From positions 19,280,001 through 19,344,000 of the forward strand of contig NC_058189.1 of assembly GCF_907165205.1 (NCBI RefSeq): 64,000 bases of DNA. Reading direction: 5' to 3'. Position 1 is the stretch's first letter. Every line of letters begins with the position of its first letter. Positions 38,541 through 50,300 of the stretch are shown here, one piece after another. The stretch comes from Coccinella septempunctata (Eukaryota; Arthropoda; Insecta; Coleoptera; Coccinellidae). Position numbers and translations under genes: made by a program. The notes beneath the pieces are model-generated. The model worked only from the letters and a program-made list of their open reading frames with translations. It was not told the DNA's origin and searched no databases.

Positions 38541-40742
38541 ATGGAAAACCTCATCGCCGAGCAGCTCGAAACGGCCGAAGCCATAAAAAGGGCTCATATC
38601 AATATCAAAAAAGATTAACCATCGAGAAAAAACGAAGAAAACTGCGGCAGGAAGATAGCACAACTGGATTATGAATGGGACAACTTTGACCGAGAGTTTG
38701 ACGAAATTCATCAAAAAGTGCTAAATATTATGGAGTACTGCAGGGGACTCCTGAAACCAGAAAATCGCAGATCCAGCGCATCTCTGGAAGCAGAGGAACT
38801 GCAGGAGAGTGAAAAAGCTGTTCCCAAGCTTACACAGCAGCCATATTTTCAAAATGACATTGAGTTGATCATCAAAACAAGAAAGGTGAAGAAGTCCAGC
38901 CACCTGAAAAGTCTTAACCCATATATAGATCACGAAGGCTTACTCAGAGTAGATGGGAGAATAAATAGCACAACCCTAAAATATAGCCAAAAACATCCAA
39001 TCACTCCACCCACAAGGAGCTACATTACTAACCTCATAATAAGAAACACTCACTTCGGATGGATTATTAGCGGAACCGCATCATCGAGTCTACAATTTCG
39101 TGTAGCAAGCTTGATCACGAATTTGAATGAAAATTCACAACTCACAAAATTCTGGAACATCGAAGAAGCAGAAAATTCCGAGGAAACAACAAACGACGAT
39201 ACTTTCGTCGAAGAATTTTACTCCAACACCCTTCGACGGGACGAGCACGGTTATACTGTGAAGCTTCAATTCAAGAAAAGTACAACTCAGCTAGGAGAAT
39301 CGAAGCAGAGGGCACTGGCACGACTATTTCAATTGGAAAACAAGCTGGATAAAGAAGAAAAGCTCAGAACTATGTATAAAGAATTCATGCAGGAATACAT
39401 TGCGCTAGGTCATATGAAAATTGCTAGCTCAAATAATTCAGCGAAGAGGTATTATATTCCACATCAACCTGTATTGAAAGAAGAACGTGATACGACAAAG
39501 CTAAGAGTCGTATTCGATGCAAGCGCAAAGACAAGTACCGGACTCAGCCTAAACGACATTCTTCACACAGGACCTAAACTACAACAGGATCTCATAGATA
39601 TTCTGATAAGATGGCAAAAACACAAAATAGCCATAACAGCTGACATCGAGAAAATGTATAGGCAGGTGAAATTGGACAGAGAAAACCAGCCATTACACTC
39701 TATACTCTGGAGAAACACCAAAGATGAGCCAATTCAAACCTATGAATTAACCACTGTAACCAACGGTACAGCTCCAGCAGCTTACCTGGCCATAAGAACA
39801 ATGAGACAACTAGCTTTAGATGAAAAGAAAAACCACCCCCTTGCGGCTGAAATAGTGCTACGGGATTTCTACGTGGACGATCTTCTGAGTGGCGCAGACA
39901 CAATTGAAGAAGCACGACATATACAAAAGGAAGTAACTGACCTACTCAAAAAGGGAGGATTCAATATAAGAAAGTGGAAATATAACGAACTGACCGAAAG
40001 CAAATCCACCGTCACGCTGGATGACAAAAATGGACCAACCAAGACGCTCGGTATAACATTGACTCCCAGAAAAGATAATATTCAGTATCTAATAAAACGA
40101 AACTCCGATCATCGGTTAACAAAAAGAAAATTCTTATCAGAAATCGCCACAATCTTCGATCCTCTTGGATTATTATCTCCAATCATAATACAGGCGAAAC
40201 TGTTAATGCAAGAAATATGGAAATCCAACACATCATGGGATGAACCACCATCAGAGCACATCAGGAACACCTGGAAAAACTTCAGAAACGAGCTTCTAAA
40301 ATTAGAAGAAATCCAAGTTCAACGCTGGATTCACCTACGGCGTGGTCAACCCTTGGAAATACATGGATTCTCAGATGCATCTCTGAAAGCATATGGCGCT
40401 GTAGTATACATAAAAACAACAGACACAAATGGGAACACCCACGTGGGACTCCTCGCTTCCAAATCAAAAGTATCACCACTAAGAAATACAAAGACAATCC
40501 CGCAGTTAGAACTCTGCGCAGCCCTTCTTCTAGCCAAACTCATCAAACGCTGCGTTACGGCCCTGAATCACAACAATTCAAAAATATTCACCTGGTCCGA
40601 CTCTCAAGTAGTAATATCATGGATAAACGCTGACGCTGGAAAGTGGAAAATGTTCGTCGCAAACAGAGTTCGAGAAATCCCTAACCTGCTAGGTCAAGGT
40701 ACTACTACCGTTGGAAACAATATCACTTGCATTCAGCGATAA
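38541..40742 (+). pseudogene. BEL-A Gag-N / integrase piece / protease end / RT-RNase H polyprotein
   Basis: Starts at the ATG at 38541 with a Gag-like helix (MENLIAEQLETAEAIKRAH), hits an in-frame TAA at 38616-38618, then stays open to 40742. Numbering from the GTG at 38718: residues 42-112 resemble the segment normally just before integrase (HLKSLNPYIDHEGLLRVDGR); residues 113-119 (FGWIISG) are the typical end of BEL protease; RT follows with D309 (TADIEKMYRQV) and YVDD at 385-388; RNase H has D553, E598 and D628. The integrase-side segment precedes RT, the reverse of normal order, which implies template switching or deletion and joining. The frame ends before the usual RNase H end and integrase. 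RT-RNase H is uninterrupted and could be active if translated from an internal start such as the ATG at 38730. Confidence 0.9.
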
Positions 40743-40921
40743 ACTCCAGCACGAACATCGTAATAATCATTGTCATTGTTTTACTTATTGTTTACTTTTT
40801 AAAATATAGGAAACAACAACAAGCACCGGCTGATGCACACGCGAGCAATAGACCAGTTCATCCTGAGGAGATCGAGCTGCAGCACAATGACTCCAGACTA
40901 GGCGGCCAGCTCCAGGGATGA
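40727..40921 (+). pseudogene. Membrane-anchor-like C-terminal tail, possibly Env remnant
   Basis: In a different frame from RT, about 64 codons read NSSTNIVIIIVIVLLIVYF, a strong single membrane segment, then a basic KYRKQQQ and a polar tail ending at TGA 40921. There is no ATG; it was probably the 3' end of a longer gene. Some BEL/Pao elements carry an envelope-like gene before the 3' LTR, and the position, membrane segment and short cytoplasmic tail fit that. No fusion or surface domain is present, so the Env identity is inferred. Confidence 0.45.
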
Positions 40922-40977
40922 CAACCACCAACAAAGACATCAAGACCCCAACCACATCACCATGGCCGCCGGGAATA

Positions 40978-41402
40978 TGTACGAAACGTACAATAAATAT
41001 CCAAAATTAGATATATCAAAAATTCATAAACTCAATTCAACCAAATATTTCCATTCGAAATTATTTAGATCATCCGCTCTTTCATAATTGTTATTTCCTG
41101 TATAAGTAGGCCAGGTGAGACAAAGGATTGCAATAGTTTGTTTTAATATCTAACATTCCTTAATCCAACTGCAGCAATTTTGCAAGTAAAGAAAAATGTA
41201 CTGAATATGCAAAATGTAAGTCGATTTCGATTATGTGGTCTTGACGTCATTGTACAATTTGACTATATATAGTTTGTTAGATTAGGAAATAAACGTTCAT
41301 TAACAAGTGATCCGCATTATCAATCTCATTCCTCGAGTCCCTAAATTTTCACCAACCCAGAACTCTTAGAACTTGAGGTACAATTGAGATACCACCCCAA
41401 CA
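40978..41402 (+). repeat. 3' LTR of BEL-A
   Basis: 425 bp, colinear with the 5' LTR, ending CCCCAACA and followed by the TGGTG TSD. The bases before it (GCCGCCGGGAATA) give only a weak polypurine tract. Confidence 0.93.
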
Positions 41403-41918
41403 TGGTGTATTCAAAAGCACTCACAACATTCTCATCAAAATATCAACACTACAAAATCGGTCTGAGCCAAACATCTTATAAACGATTTTTATTCAAACTA
41501 AGCCAATACTGTATGGAGATATCAACATACAGGTTCCAATTATTCAACGATTCAAGTATTCTAAGAATCGAATATTTCGAGGCGTTCGAATGAAAATCGT
41601 CTATTTAGTGAGTCAACACAATAAGGCACAATATTGATCTACCTCATATGGTGTATTCAAAAGCACTCACAATATTCTCATCAAAATATCAGCACTACAA
41701 AATCGGTCTGAGCCAAACATCTGATGGACGATTTTTATTAAAACTAAGCCGATACTGTATGGAGATATCAACATACAGGTTCCAATTATTCAACGATTCG
41801 AGCATTCTAAGCATCGAAAATTTCGAGGCGTTTGAATGAAAATCGTCTATTTAGTGAGTCAACACAATAAGACACAATATTGATCTACCTCATATGGTGT
41901 ATTCAAAAGCACTCACAA
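41403..41918 (+). repeat. 246-bp satellite, block 4 (about 2 monomers)
   Basis: Two monomers of block 1 type between BEL-A and BEL-B. The first bases TGGTG are the right TSD of BEL-A; the last five bases CACAA (41914-41918) are the left TSD of BEL-B. The two BEL elements therefore inserted independently about 500 bp apart in satellite. Confidence 0.96.
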
Positions 41919-42467
41919 TGTTCGGTATTCACGTAAGTGGTTCAATTAATTCTCGAACGACCCACGTACTTGCACCGTTCTTAACGTGAAACCGCATATT
42001 CACGGAACATTTATTATAAAAAATAGACTAAAAAGACATTTCCATAAACAGTATGATTTTGGATGCCAAAGAGTGAATTCAGTAATTGCCGCCGTCACAT
42101 TATTAATCGTTCTCATTCGGAAGATAAATCAAACTCAGTGTCTCAGTCACCATAAAATTATAGACGAATTTTCTCGTACTTTAACAACCATCAGTTGGTA
42201 TTTACATTAAGTGCTTAGTGTTAGTTTTGGACTCTTCGGAGCATCCCTTCAACGTGGCCAGCAGCTGTCATCTTCAAAGGGGCCCCTTCAGCAGTCCACC
42301 ACAGTCACCTCGTCGGGCAAGAAAGCATCAGAAAAGTAAGTCTGGTGCAAGTACCTCATTCAAAGACTCAAATAGAGTCGTCTTTCTCATATACATATAC
42401 AGTCCAACTAGTGAACCACTCACGAACTATCGTTCATTGCTTGAGGATTTTCCTCCGGTAAAAGACA
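41919..42467 (+). repeat. 5' LTR of BEL-B
   Basis: 549 bp, TG...CA. Immediately followed at 42468 by TTGGTCCTTCGGGCCGGA, a BEL-type primer-binding site with one change from the BEL-A site. A TATA-like TTATTATAAAAAATAG lies near 42010. Open frames inside it recur in the 3' LTR and are not genes. Confidence 0.93.
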
Positions 42468-42870
42468 TTGGTCCTTCGGGCCGGATACTTCCGGTGTTTT
42501 TCTCAGAGTTAGCAAAATTAAGATTTTTTTTTCATTCATAAATTTGCACAAACTTCAATGCTTCATCAGATCACATTGTATACCGGTCTCAATAATTGAT
42601 CGCTTTAATAGAGGCGTTAGGTATTACTTTCAAAGGAATTTTTTTTTAAAGATTCCTCTGAAATTCAAATTCATTCCGAAGTCCTGAAAAATTAATCGCT
42701 TCTTTGTCGGCCATTTCCTGAATTTCCTCTCCTTGCGCTTTTACGCAAATTAATCCTTGCACGCAAGTGGGCGTTCCTCAAAATCTGCGTGGTCATCAAC
42801 CAAGACTTTTCCACGTCAGTCGTCAATTGTCAAATTTGTCGCTACATTGTCAAATTCTTTGTTTACAAGA
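42468..42870 (+). other. BEL-B untranslated leader
   Basis: Holds the primer-binding site at 42468-42485 and about 385 bp of leader before the Gag ATG. Nothing else recognisable. Confidence 0.7.
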
Positions 42871-44249
42871 ATGGACAGTAAACTGAAAAAACTTCAAGCA
42901 CTCAGAAATGTTTGTCTGTCTGACATAAATGTAATCAAAGGTCTAGCTGAAAGAGCTATCAAAGAAAAAAGTGTTCAAACGTTGTTCAAAGTTAGATTCG
43001 CGCAACTTGAAGAGGTAAAAGAGGAATTTCTCCGAATTCACACAAACATCATAAGTCATCTTTCCGCAGATTCCGATGATGATATTAATAATGCCAATAT
43101 AATTCGGGAAGGCTTTCTAAGTGATTATTACGATATAACTAGTATTCATGTCGACCTTTTCGAGGCAATAAATTCATCAAACAGAAATTCAAATGATTCA
43201 CAAGTTGATAATTCTTCCAATTCTTCGAGTTCCAATCCACATATAAAATTGCCAAGAATTGAGTTACCTAAATTTAGTGGTGATTACAAATCATTTCCAT
43301 CATACATCGATTTATTTGATGCTTTGGTTCACCGTAACACATCTTTGAGTGCTGTAGAGAAATTCAATTACTTGTTATCGTCATTGCAAGGCGCACCATC
43401 ATCTTTAGTGCGGACACTTTCATTGACCGGTGATAACTATATTGTAGCTTATGAAGCTTTAGTGAAACGATACTCAAGCCTTCGTCTTCGAGCTCAAGCT
43501 CATTGGGTAGAATTAGAAAACGCACCGAAGGTTAGTTCGGATAATGTCAGTCAACTCAGAAAGTTATTGGATACTTTTTCAGAAAATTTAGCAGCCCTTC
43601 ATCAGATGAAATTTCCCACTGAAAGTTGGGACTTCGTTTTATTGATGATGTTGCTCAAACGTCTTGATCACGCAATTGTTACGCGATTTTAATTGGAACA
43701 TGGTTCCTCTGCCATTCCGACTTATAAACAATTAATACATTTTCTTGAAAAACATTGTTTAGCGTTGGACACGCTAATAATATAAGTTTTTCACCTTCGC
43801 TCGGCTCAACTAAAGCTAACCGTTTCAGTAATCGTCATAATGTTGATAAGTCCAATAACAAAGCATCTAGTTCGCGAACTACTGCCCTCTTTGTTAATGA
43901 CTCCTCATCCAAAAACTGCGCATTTTGTAATGGGGAACATTCAATTTATCGTTGTCATTCGTTTGCTGCGAAATCGCCGAATGAGAAGTATAATTTTTGC
44001 CGCTCGTCGCATTTATGCTTCAATTGTCTGAGCACCGCTCATGACGTCCGTTCTTGTCAATCAGTCCACAAATGTAAAAAATGTCAGTCGAAAACCCATC
44101 ACACGTTATTACACGTTGATAAACCCAAGAATTCCCCCACTCGAGTCAGTAATTCGAGAACTAATTCGGAAAACAATAATTCCGACGCCAAACCCAGTCA
44201 ACCTATTATATCTGCTGTTTCCACAAATTCACACACGTCTCTTAATTAA
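42871..44249 (+). pseudogene. BEL-B Gag, broken
   Basis: The capsid precursor that packages the element RNA. Start is the ATG at 42871 (MDSKLKKLQALRN); upstream codons are open but lack ATG. The first about 270 residues include the BEL/Pao Gag core: IKLPRIELPKFSGDY, a FPSYIDLFDALVH stretch and EKFNYLLSSLQG. An in-frame TAA lies at 43690-43692 and the frame shifts near 43750. The C-terminal part then shows zinc-binding segments: CAFCNGEHSIYRC, CFNCLSTAHDVRSC and CKKCQSKTHHTLLH. A second in-frame TAA lies at 44247-44249, ahead of the protease in the same frame. Confidence 0.88.
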
Positions 44250-44273
44250 TCGAACAACTCTAAAAGTGTACTA

Positions 44274-44656
44274 TTGTCTACAGCTATGATCGAACTTTCA
44301 GATAATCGTGGTAACTTCAAGCCTTTTCGCTGTCTTCTTGATTCTGGAAGCATGTCCTCATTTATAACACTGAAAGCTGTTAATAAATTAGGTTTATCGA
44401 AATCTCATTTTTCAGTTGAAATACAGGGCGTAAATTCGATGAAATCAAGCCACAGTGCCGGTCGAGTTGTAATATCAATGAGACCTATCGCGAAAGAATC
44501 GCCAGTTTTCTATACAGATGCGATAATTCTTACTAAAATTAGCGATAGTTTACCTACATGTAATGTCAATCGCGATTCTTGGTGTCATATAACCAATCTT
44601 CAATTGGCTGATCCTCATTTCAATATTCCGGGTAATATCGATGTGCTGCTCGGCGC
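44274..44656 (+). pseudogene. BEL-B protease, N-terminal part, cut by LINE insertion
   Basis: Aspartic protease domain of the polyprotein, with the catalytic motif CLLDSGSMSSFIT and the flap-side region GVNSMKSSHSAGRV. It runs to IDVLLGA, where the Jockey copy B inserted. The rest (IFPKILLNGK... GYILMG) resumes at 56082 after the 12-bp TSD. Same frame as the Gag C-terminus. Confidence 0.9.
44645..44656. other. 12-bp target-site duplication of Jockey copy B (left)
   Basis: GCTGCTCGGCGC at 44645-44656 recurs at 56070-56081 directly after the A-tail. Removing one copy rejoins the BEL-B protease frame. Confidence 0.93.
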
Positions 44657-44985
44657 AATTCCGAGTCATTCGCTTGACAAGAGAAGACGTGCTACAGTGC
44701 TCCTAGTGCTATAAAAGAGAAAGCGGACGAGAAAGTCGAAGTGTCATAAAAGAGAAAGCGGACGAGAAAGTCGAAGTGTCACAGTGTCGTAAAAGTGAAA
44801 GCGGAGGTGAAAGTGTACACTGGCGAAGCTGCGGAATTTATGATTTCGTCTACGAAACTTCCGAAGTTTTTTTGTAAGATCTATAAGTGTATGTGTTATA
44901 GAGCGGAAATTCGTTCAAATTCAGTGTATTCAGTGTCGAGTCCAGATCCCAAGATCGCTGGTTCCACGGATATCACTGGTGAGTC
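44657..44985 (+). other. 5' region of Jockey copy B with short tandem repeats
   Basis: Starts directly at the TSD with AATTCCGAGTCATTCGC. Two close copies and one diverged copy of a unit containing AAAAGAGAAAGCGGACGAG follow at about 44711-44815; such repeats often form LINE internal promoters. The open frame 44795-45019 has no recognisable similarity. A consensus splice donor (CTGGTGAGT) sits at 44979-44984. Confidence 0.6.
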
Positions 44986-44999
44986 GATTTATTTTTCTG

Positions 45000-45600
45000 A
45001 TAGTATAGAAAATATTTAATTTAGCCACATAGCTTAATAGTAACATAGTAGTAAGGATTTCCCATATTATATGTTTATATTTTGATCAGAACCAAAACAA
45101 TAAACCACATACAACGATTGGTTGAAAGAATCGTTTTTTCCGAAGTTAGCCGAAGTGACGATCAAAACCAAAACAATAAACCACATACAACGATTGGTTG
45201 AGAGAATCGTGTTTTCCGAAGCTATCCGAATGATGCTGAATTGTTAAGCAGCGTTGGCAATATTTTTGGAAAAGTATATAATCCCAGGTTTTCGCTTCCG
45301 TTCGAGAGGAAATATGACATAATTATTTCAATGTAAAATGTATCGGCTATTGAATAAATGATAATACTGACAATACTAATGCTTGATGAATTCAGGATAT
45401 GTTCTAAGCCAAGTTACAGAATGAAATTATGTTCATAAATTTAATATGAAAAAATAAGGAGATGACGAAGAAAGAAGTTTGGCAACGTTGTTTATTTAAC
45501 AACCCACTTCGAATGGCCACATGTTTACATATTCTCGAATCTTGAGTGATACAAACGTTATTGTTGGACGATTTACGTGAAAACGTATTATTTTTAACTA
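45000..45600. other. Non-coding stretch with 76-bp duplication and promoter-like end
   Basis: Two near-identical 76-bp units (AACAATAAACCACATACAAC core) start at 45084 and 45160. About 35 bp beyond them comes TATATAATCCC (near 45277), and about 70 bp further AATAAATG (near 45353). TATA then AATAAA resembles the core of a short LTR, but no LTR partner or TG/CA ends could be fixed. No gene seen. Confidence 0.45.
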
Positions 45601-45612
45601 GAAACTGCAAAA

Positions 45613-46773
45613 ATGGTGAATCGCTGTGTGGTGTGCAAAAAAATCAGCAGTAAAAGCAGTGGGAAATCCATGCACCGGTAAGTAAACAACAACAAACGAT
45701 ATTTTTCCATAGGCGTAGCTTGGGATACGTATTAGTAGTAGTATTGTTTAATTCATCACTAAAGAATTTTTCCTCTCATTAGAATGCCTATTGATAGTGC
45801 TCGACAGAAATTATGGATGGACCAGTTAAAACTGAAAATTTCAGAATCTTCCAAATGGGTATATGTTTGCTCTGGCCATTTCTGTGACGAAGATTTCATC
45901 CTTAAATTTGGAAAAAAATGTTTGAAAACTGAAGCTATTCCATCCAGGATTTCATTGCCTGATCCTTGGTGAGTATTCTGAATATTTTGAATGTATCGAG
46001 TGAAATCAATCATTTAAATAATGTTACTATAATAAATCAAGGGATTACACAATACTTATTGAAGAATTAATCCTAATTTTTTATATTTTATTTCAGTTCA
46101 AGTAACACATTAGCGGCTTCAGACGAAAGGTATATGACCCAGGACCCATCAGATGTTGGTAAAGTTGGGGAGTCCTCAAAATCCATTGGTTCTGAATTGT
46201 CAGAAACTTCAGATTTGTCTGCTACCGCAAGTACTTCAGATTTATCTGCCACATTGACTGCTTCCGATTTATCTGCTACAGACATGTCTGTTGCTTTGGC
46301 CGCTTCAGATTTATCAGGCAAAGTCGATTCCTTAGAAGTATTTGATACTGATAGATTTGCAGCACCACATAGATATACGTGAGTGTATTGAATATTATTT
46401 CGAATGCATCAGGTGAAAACAATAATTTAAAAAGTGTTTGTCTTGCAATCATTTCCAACCATAATTTATGTTGATATGTTTTCATTTCAGTTCATGTTGC
46501 ACATCGACTGCTTCAGATAGAAGGAGTGTGACCCAGACACTCTCAGATATTGGTAGAGTCGAGGAATTCCCAAAACTGAGTGGTTCTGAACTATCTAAAA
46601 CTTCAACAGCTTCAGATTTGTCTGCTACATGCAATGATTGCACCAGTCTGTTGATACCCCTCATCAAAGAAACTACGTGTATTTCCTTTATTTTCAAATT
46701 TGATAGTATCTGTCCATTGTCATGTTGTCACACTTTCAGAATCCTATTGTTTATAATTATAAAGACGCATTAA
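45613..46773 (+). CDS. Four-exon THAP-domain protein with SDLSAT repeats
   Basis: Predicted exons 45613-45677, 45783-45968, 46097-46378 and 46491-46773, joined by GT-AG introns (donors GTAAGT, GTGAGT, GTGAGT; acceptors TTAG, TTTCAG, TTTCAG). All junctions keep one frame, giving 271 residues to the TAA at 46771. Exons 1-2 form a THAP zinc finger (C2CH): CVVC, a W in QKLWMDQL, CSGHF and the AIPS end motif, a sequence-specific DNA-binding fold. Exons 3 and 4 are Ser/Thr/Asp rich with SDLSAT-like repeats and no enzyme domain. Exon 4 and its intron look like a copy of exon 3 and its intron. It lies just upstream of the P-like element, whose TSD interrupts the DNA after it. It may be a truncated P-like element or a captured THAP gene. 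Splicing is predicted, not shown. Confidence 0.7.
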
Positions 46774-47019
46774 CTATTTTGAGAATTGTCTGAGTCTTAG
46801 TTAATTTTGTGAGCTCCTTATTGACCTATTAATTTATGTCATTGTACTGTAATGCTTTTCTGGATGGAGTTGTATAATAATAATTAAGAATTGTTCTTAT
46901 AAGATTTTGTTCATTTTTTCCATAGGAATATTTCTTCTATTCCTGTTTGACTACAAAAGCAAATTTTAATGAATTATTGCAATTAATTTCTAAATAAAAT
47001 GTAGAAAACAAAATTTAAA

Positions 47020-47027
47020 GCTATATC
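47020..47027. other. Target-site duplication of P-like element (left)
   Basis: GCTATATC at 47020-47027 recurs at 50917-50924. An 8-bp TSD is the P-element hallmark. If the element is taken to begin with CA at 47027, the clean duplication is 7 bp (GCTATAT). Confidence 0.85.
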
Positions 47028-47073
47028 AGAGACAACAACGAGACGGTCAACTCCTTCACTAAATTTGTCCGAT
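47027..47073 (+). repeat. Left TIR of P-like element
   Basis: 47 bp, first 19 perfect to the right TIR, then matches at CAACTCC, CACTA and GTCCGAT with a few substitutions and one indel. Confidence 0.92.
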
Positions 47074-47395
47074 TCAGGCTATGTCAATCATCTTTGTCTA
47101 TTTCAATGAAAATAACATAAATCTATCTTTGTCTAACATCAACGGCCCTGAATGTAGAGGCGCTGCATACGGTTTTGCTGGCGTTGCCAAATGTATAAAT
47201 ATAAACTGCCATTGCGAGATAATTAACAAAATCAATGTTCCATTTCCAATGGCGAAAGCGCTATTCTATGTTCATCAGTCCACGTGCAAATACTTGTGGC
47301 AACACGGAATACAGCTACACATGCGTCAACTGAGTGACAGTGGTTTGAAATTTAAATTTTGTGAGACTTTGTTTGTGACAAATTATTCTTTTAAA

Positions 47396-50300
47396 ATGGT
47401 TAAATGTTTTATTTGTGGAGCTGGAGAAGATGAAGTACCAAAAATGCATCGATTTCCAACTAATATTAACAAGTAAGTTGAAGATATTTATACCATAAAT
47501 AATCAACTATGTAGTGGCAAAGAGGACAGGGGAAATAAAAATCCTCAATGAGATGCCGACGTTTCGACCTTTATTTCTGGTCAGGACACGAATACCAGTG
47601 ATGAATGATATTTATATCAGTGATAACTGTGAATACAATGTTGTTTTTTATATTTTCAGATCCAAAATCTGGCAAGAAAAATTAGGAATGAGATTCATGG
47701 GAGAGAATCTCCGAAATTACAGAATATGCTCTAAACATTTCACTCTAGAATCATACACAGATTCTATAAATCATAGACTGCTCAGAGATGCAGTTCCAAT
47801 GCAGTTCTTCAATAAATCACTCGCTTCGACTTCTGCAACGCCAGTTGAAGAAGTCGAAGAAATCAGATTTATTGTATCTGAAAGTAGCAATGATATGCCA
47901 ATCGAATCTGATATCCCAAATATTATTGAATCAGGTATGTTTTAAATCAGGACCGAATCTCTAGTGTATAAAACGCCACGATTCAAAAAAAACTTTGGCG
48001 CCCTTTTTCCTTTGTTTGTATGCTGTTATCAAGAATATATTTCAATGTGAGAGGAATTGAAAATTTTCAAAAACTGTAGGTATATAAAAATTGAAGTTCA
48101 CATTGTTTTTAGATGCAGAGGGGTCCTCTAATAGTATACAGTTGGATCAGCCACAAACACCCAAACGAAGAGGCAAAATTTTCAGAGATATAGAAAATTT
48201 CTCCATAATACACTCTTCACCTAGGAAAAACAAATTGGTGAAAATCATCCAACAAAAAGAAGACCACTTACGGAAACTCAAAAAACAGTGTAGACAAAAG
48301 TCTAAAACTTTAAGGAGCGTTTTAGAATTGTCTGATGCCCCAGAGGTTCCAAATTTATATGAAAACATGCCTAAAACATCCTGGAATTTCATGATGTCTC
48401 AATTGAGATGTTCGAAAGTGAAGGGTAAAAGAGGCAGAAGATGGACTTTGGACGATAAAATTATGTCTCTATTATTATTGAAGAAAAGTCCCAGATGCTA
48501 CAAATTGCTGAGCTCCTTTGTTGCGCTTCCTTCACGTAACACTGTATTGAACTTGCTCAAAAAGGTGCCATTGAATGCTGGAATAAATAAAAACATTTTT
48601 GAGCATATTAATGAAAACATAAAAGAGGACCTTGATCGCTGTTGCGTGTTGCTCTTTGATGAAATGGACATCAAAGAAAACTTGTACTACGATAAGGGCC
48701 AGAAGAAAATCATTGGCTTTGAGGACTTTGGAGGAGAAAGAAGTGGAAAACAGGCTGCCAGAAAAGTTCTAGCCTTTATGCTTGTGGGACTAAACCGTAA
48801 ATGGAAGCAACCTATAGCGTATTACTTTACCCACAAGAGTTGCAGTTCGGAAATTCTTAGAAATTGTCTATTTGATGTCATCAAAGCTGTTACAAACGTA
48901 GCAAAATTAGACATTGTTGCAACTATTTGTGATATGGGTGTTAACAATGTCAAGTGCCTGAAAGAATTGGGTGTGACAACTCAAAAACCATATTTTATAT
49001 ATGGAGCCAAAAAAATTTTTATTATGTACGATGTCCCTCATTTATTAAAGCGTACTTATGCTTTATTCAGGAAATATAATGTATTTCTGAACGTTCAAAT
49101 AGAAGAAAGCGTTACAACTATGGAGGCCAAATTCTCGCATGTTCGTTGGGCTTATGAGCATGACAAGGCATCTCCTTATGTCTTCAGGTCCCTTCATAAG
49201 CTGAAAGACAATTTTTTTGACCCAATCATGAAGTATGCCATGAAGGTTAACATAGCTGCACAAGTAATGAGTAGAACTGTGTCAGCATATTTGTACTCGA
49301 TGATAAGAAATGGTAAAATTAATTTCAAATTTATCATTATATTTTTTCATCGAATATCAATTTTTAGGAGCAATGCAACAGGAGTGTATTGCTACAGCCT
49401 CATTCCTGATGGAAGTGGATACGCTGTTCGATAGTTTTAATGGGAACACCAACCAGTCAGGAAAGGAGTTGAAATGTAATATTACTGAAAACTCTCCTCA
49501 TAATGAATATTGGCCAAAAGCTTTGCAAATGGTGAAGAGTTGGAAATTTAAAAGGCTTTCAAAAAGCGGGCAGGTCAAGCAAAGTACACCACCATCTCAA
49601 ATGGGTTGGATTACATCTCTGAATGCTATCAGGGGAATCTGGGCATATGTGCATTCTAAAGGATTTACAGTATTGCGTCCAAGGTCTCTAAATCAAGATC
49701 CTTTAGAGAACCTATTTGGATGCATCAGATATGGATCAGGATGTAATGATAATCCCTCTGCTTTTCAATTTGTGGGTAGTTTGAAAGCCCAAATTTTAAA
49801 CAATCTAATTCATTGTTCCACTCATTCAAATTGTGAGAAGGACAATAATGATCTTCTCAGCAATTTAAAATCATTTCTGGAGAAAGATGAGAAAGAAGGA
49901 GAATATCAACCTAATGAAGTTGAAATCATATGTATGCCAGAAATATCAACAAAGGAGACGGTATCCATAATTGAAACAGATGTGAATGGGGGCCGTGCAG
50001 AAACTTTTTCAGTAGCTTATGTTGCTGGTTTCATTTTGAAAGGCATCTATAAGAAAATAACGTGTACGGGTTGTTCTGCTCTATTGTCATCAGATGTTTT
50101 GGAGGCACACAACATGTTCATCTGGAACAAGGAATGGTCAGATGATAAGAGGAGTTTGTATTATCCAAGTGTTGTATTCACAATATCCATTGCACAAGGT
50201 ATAACTTCTTTGGAGAATTTTATGGTGGATAACTCTAATATTTCTGACCTTCCATATCATGCCTCTAAATTTGTTCATAATCACATTGATTTTTCATGGT

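Larger units (their letters stand above)
37600..41402 (+). mobile_element. BEL/Pao LTR retrotransposon BEL-A, rearranged, young
   Basis: A 3803-bp element with 425-bp LTRs (TGTACG...CAACA), a 5-bp TSD TGGTG (37595-37599 and 41403-41407) and a BEL-type primer-binding site. The LTRs differ at two positions noticed on reading (CAGATC/TAGATC and GGTTTG/GGATTG), so it is young. The interior has a 61-bp tandem repeat leader, a Gag N-terminus, a piece of integrase out of order, the end of protease, an open RT-RNase H and a membrane-anchor-like tail. Integrase catalysis is missing, so it is non-autonomous. Confidence 0.93.

Noticed and set aside
46088..46697. Minus-strand frames opposite the THAP exons
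   Set aside because: They mirror the repetitive SDLSAT coding on the plus strand, whose splice sites and frame agree with a real gene.
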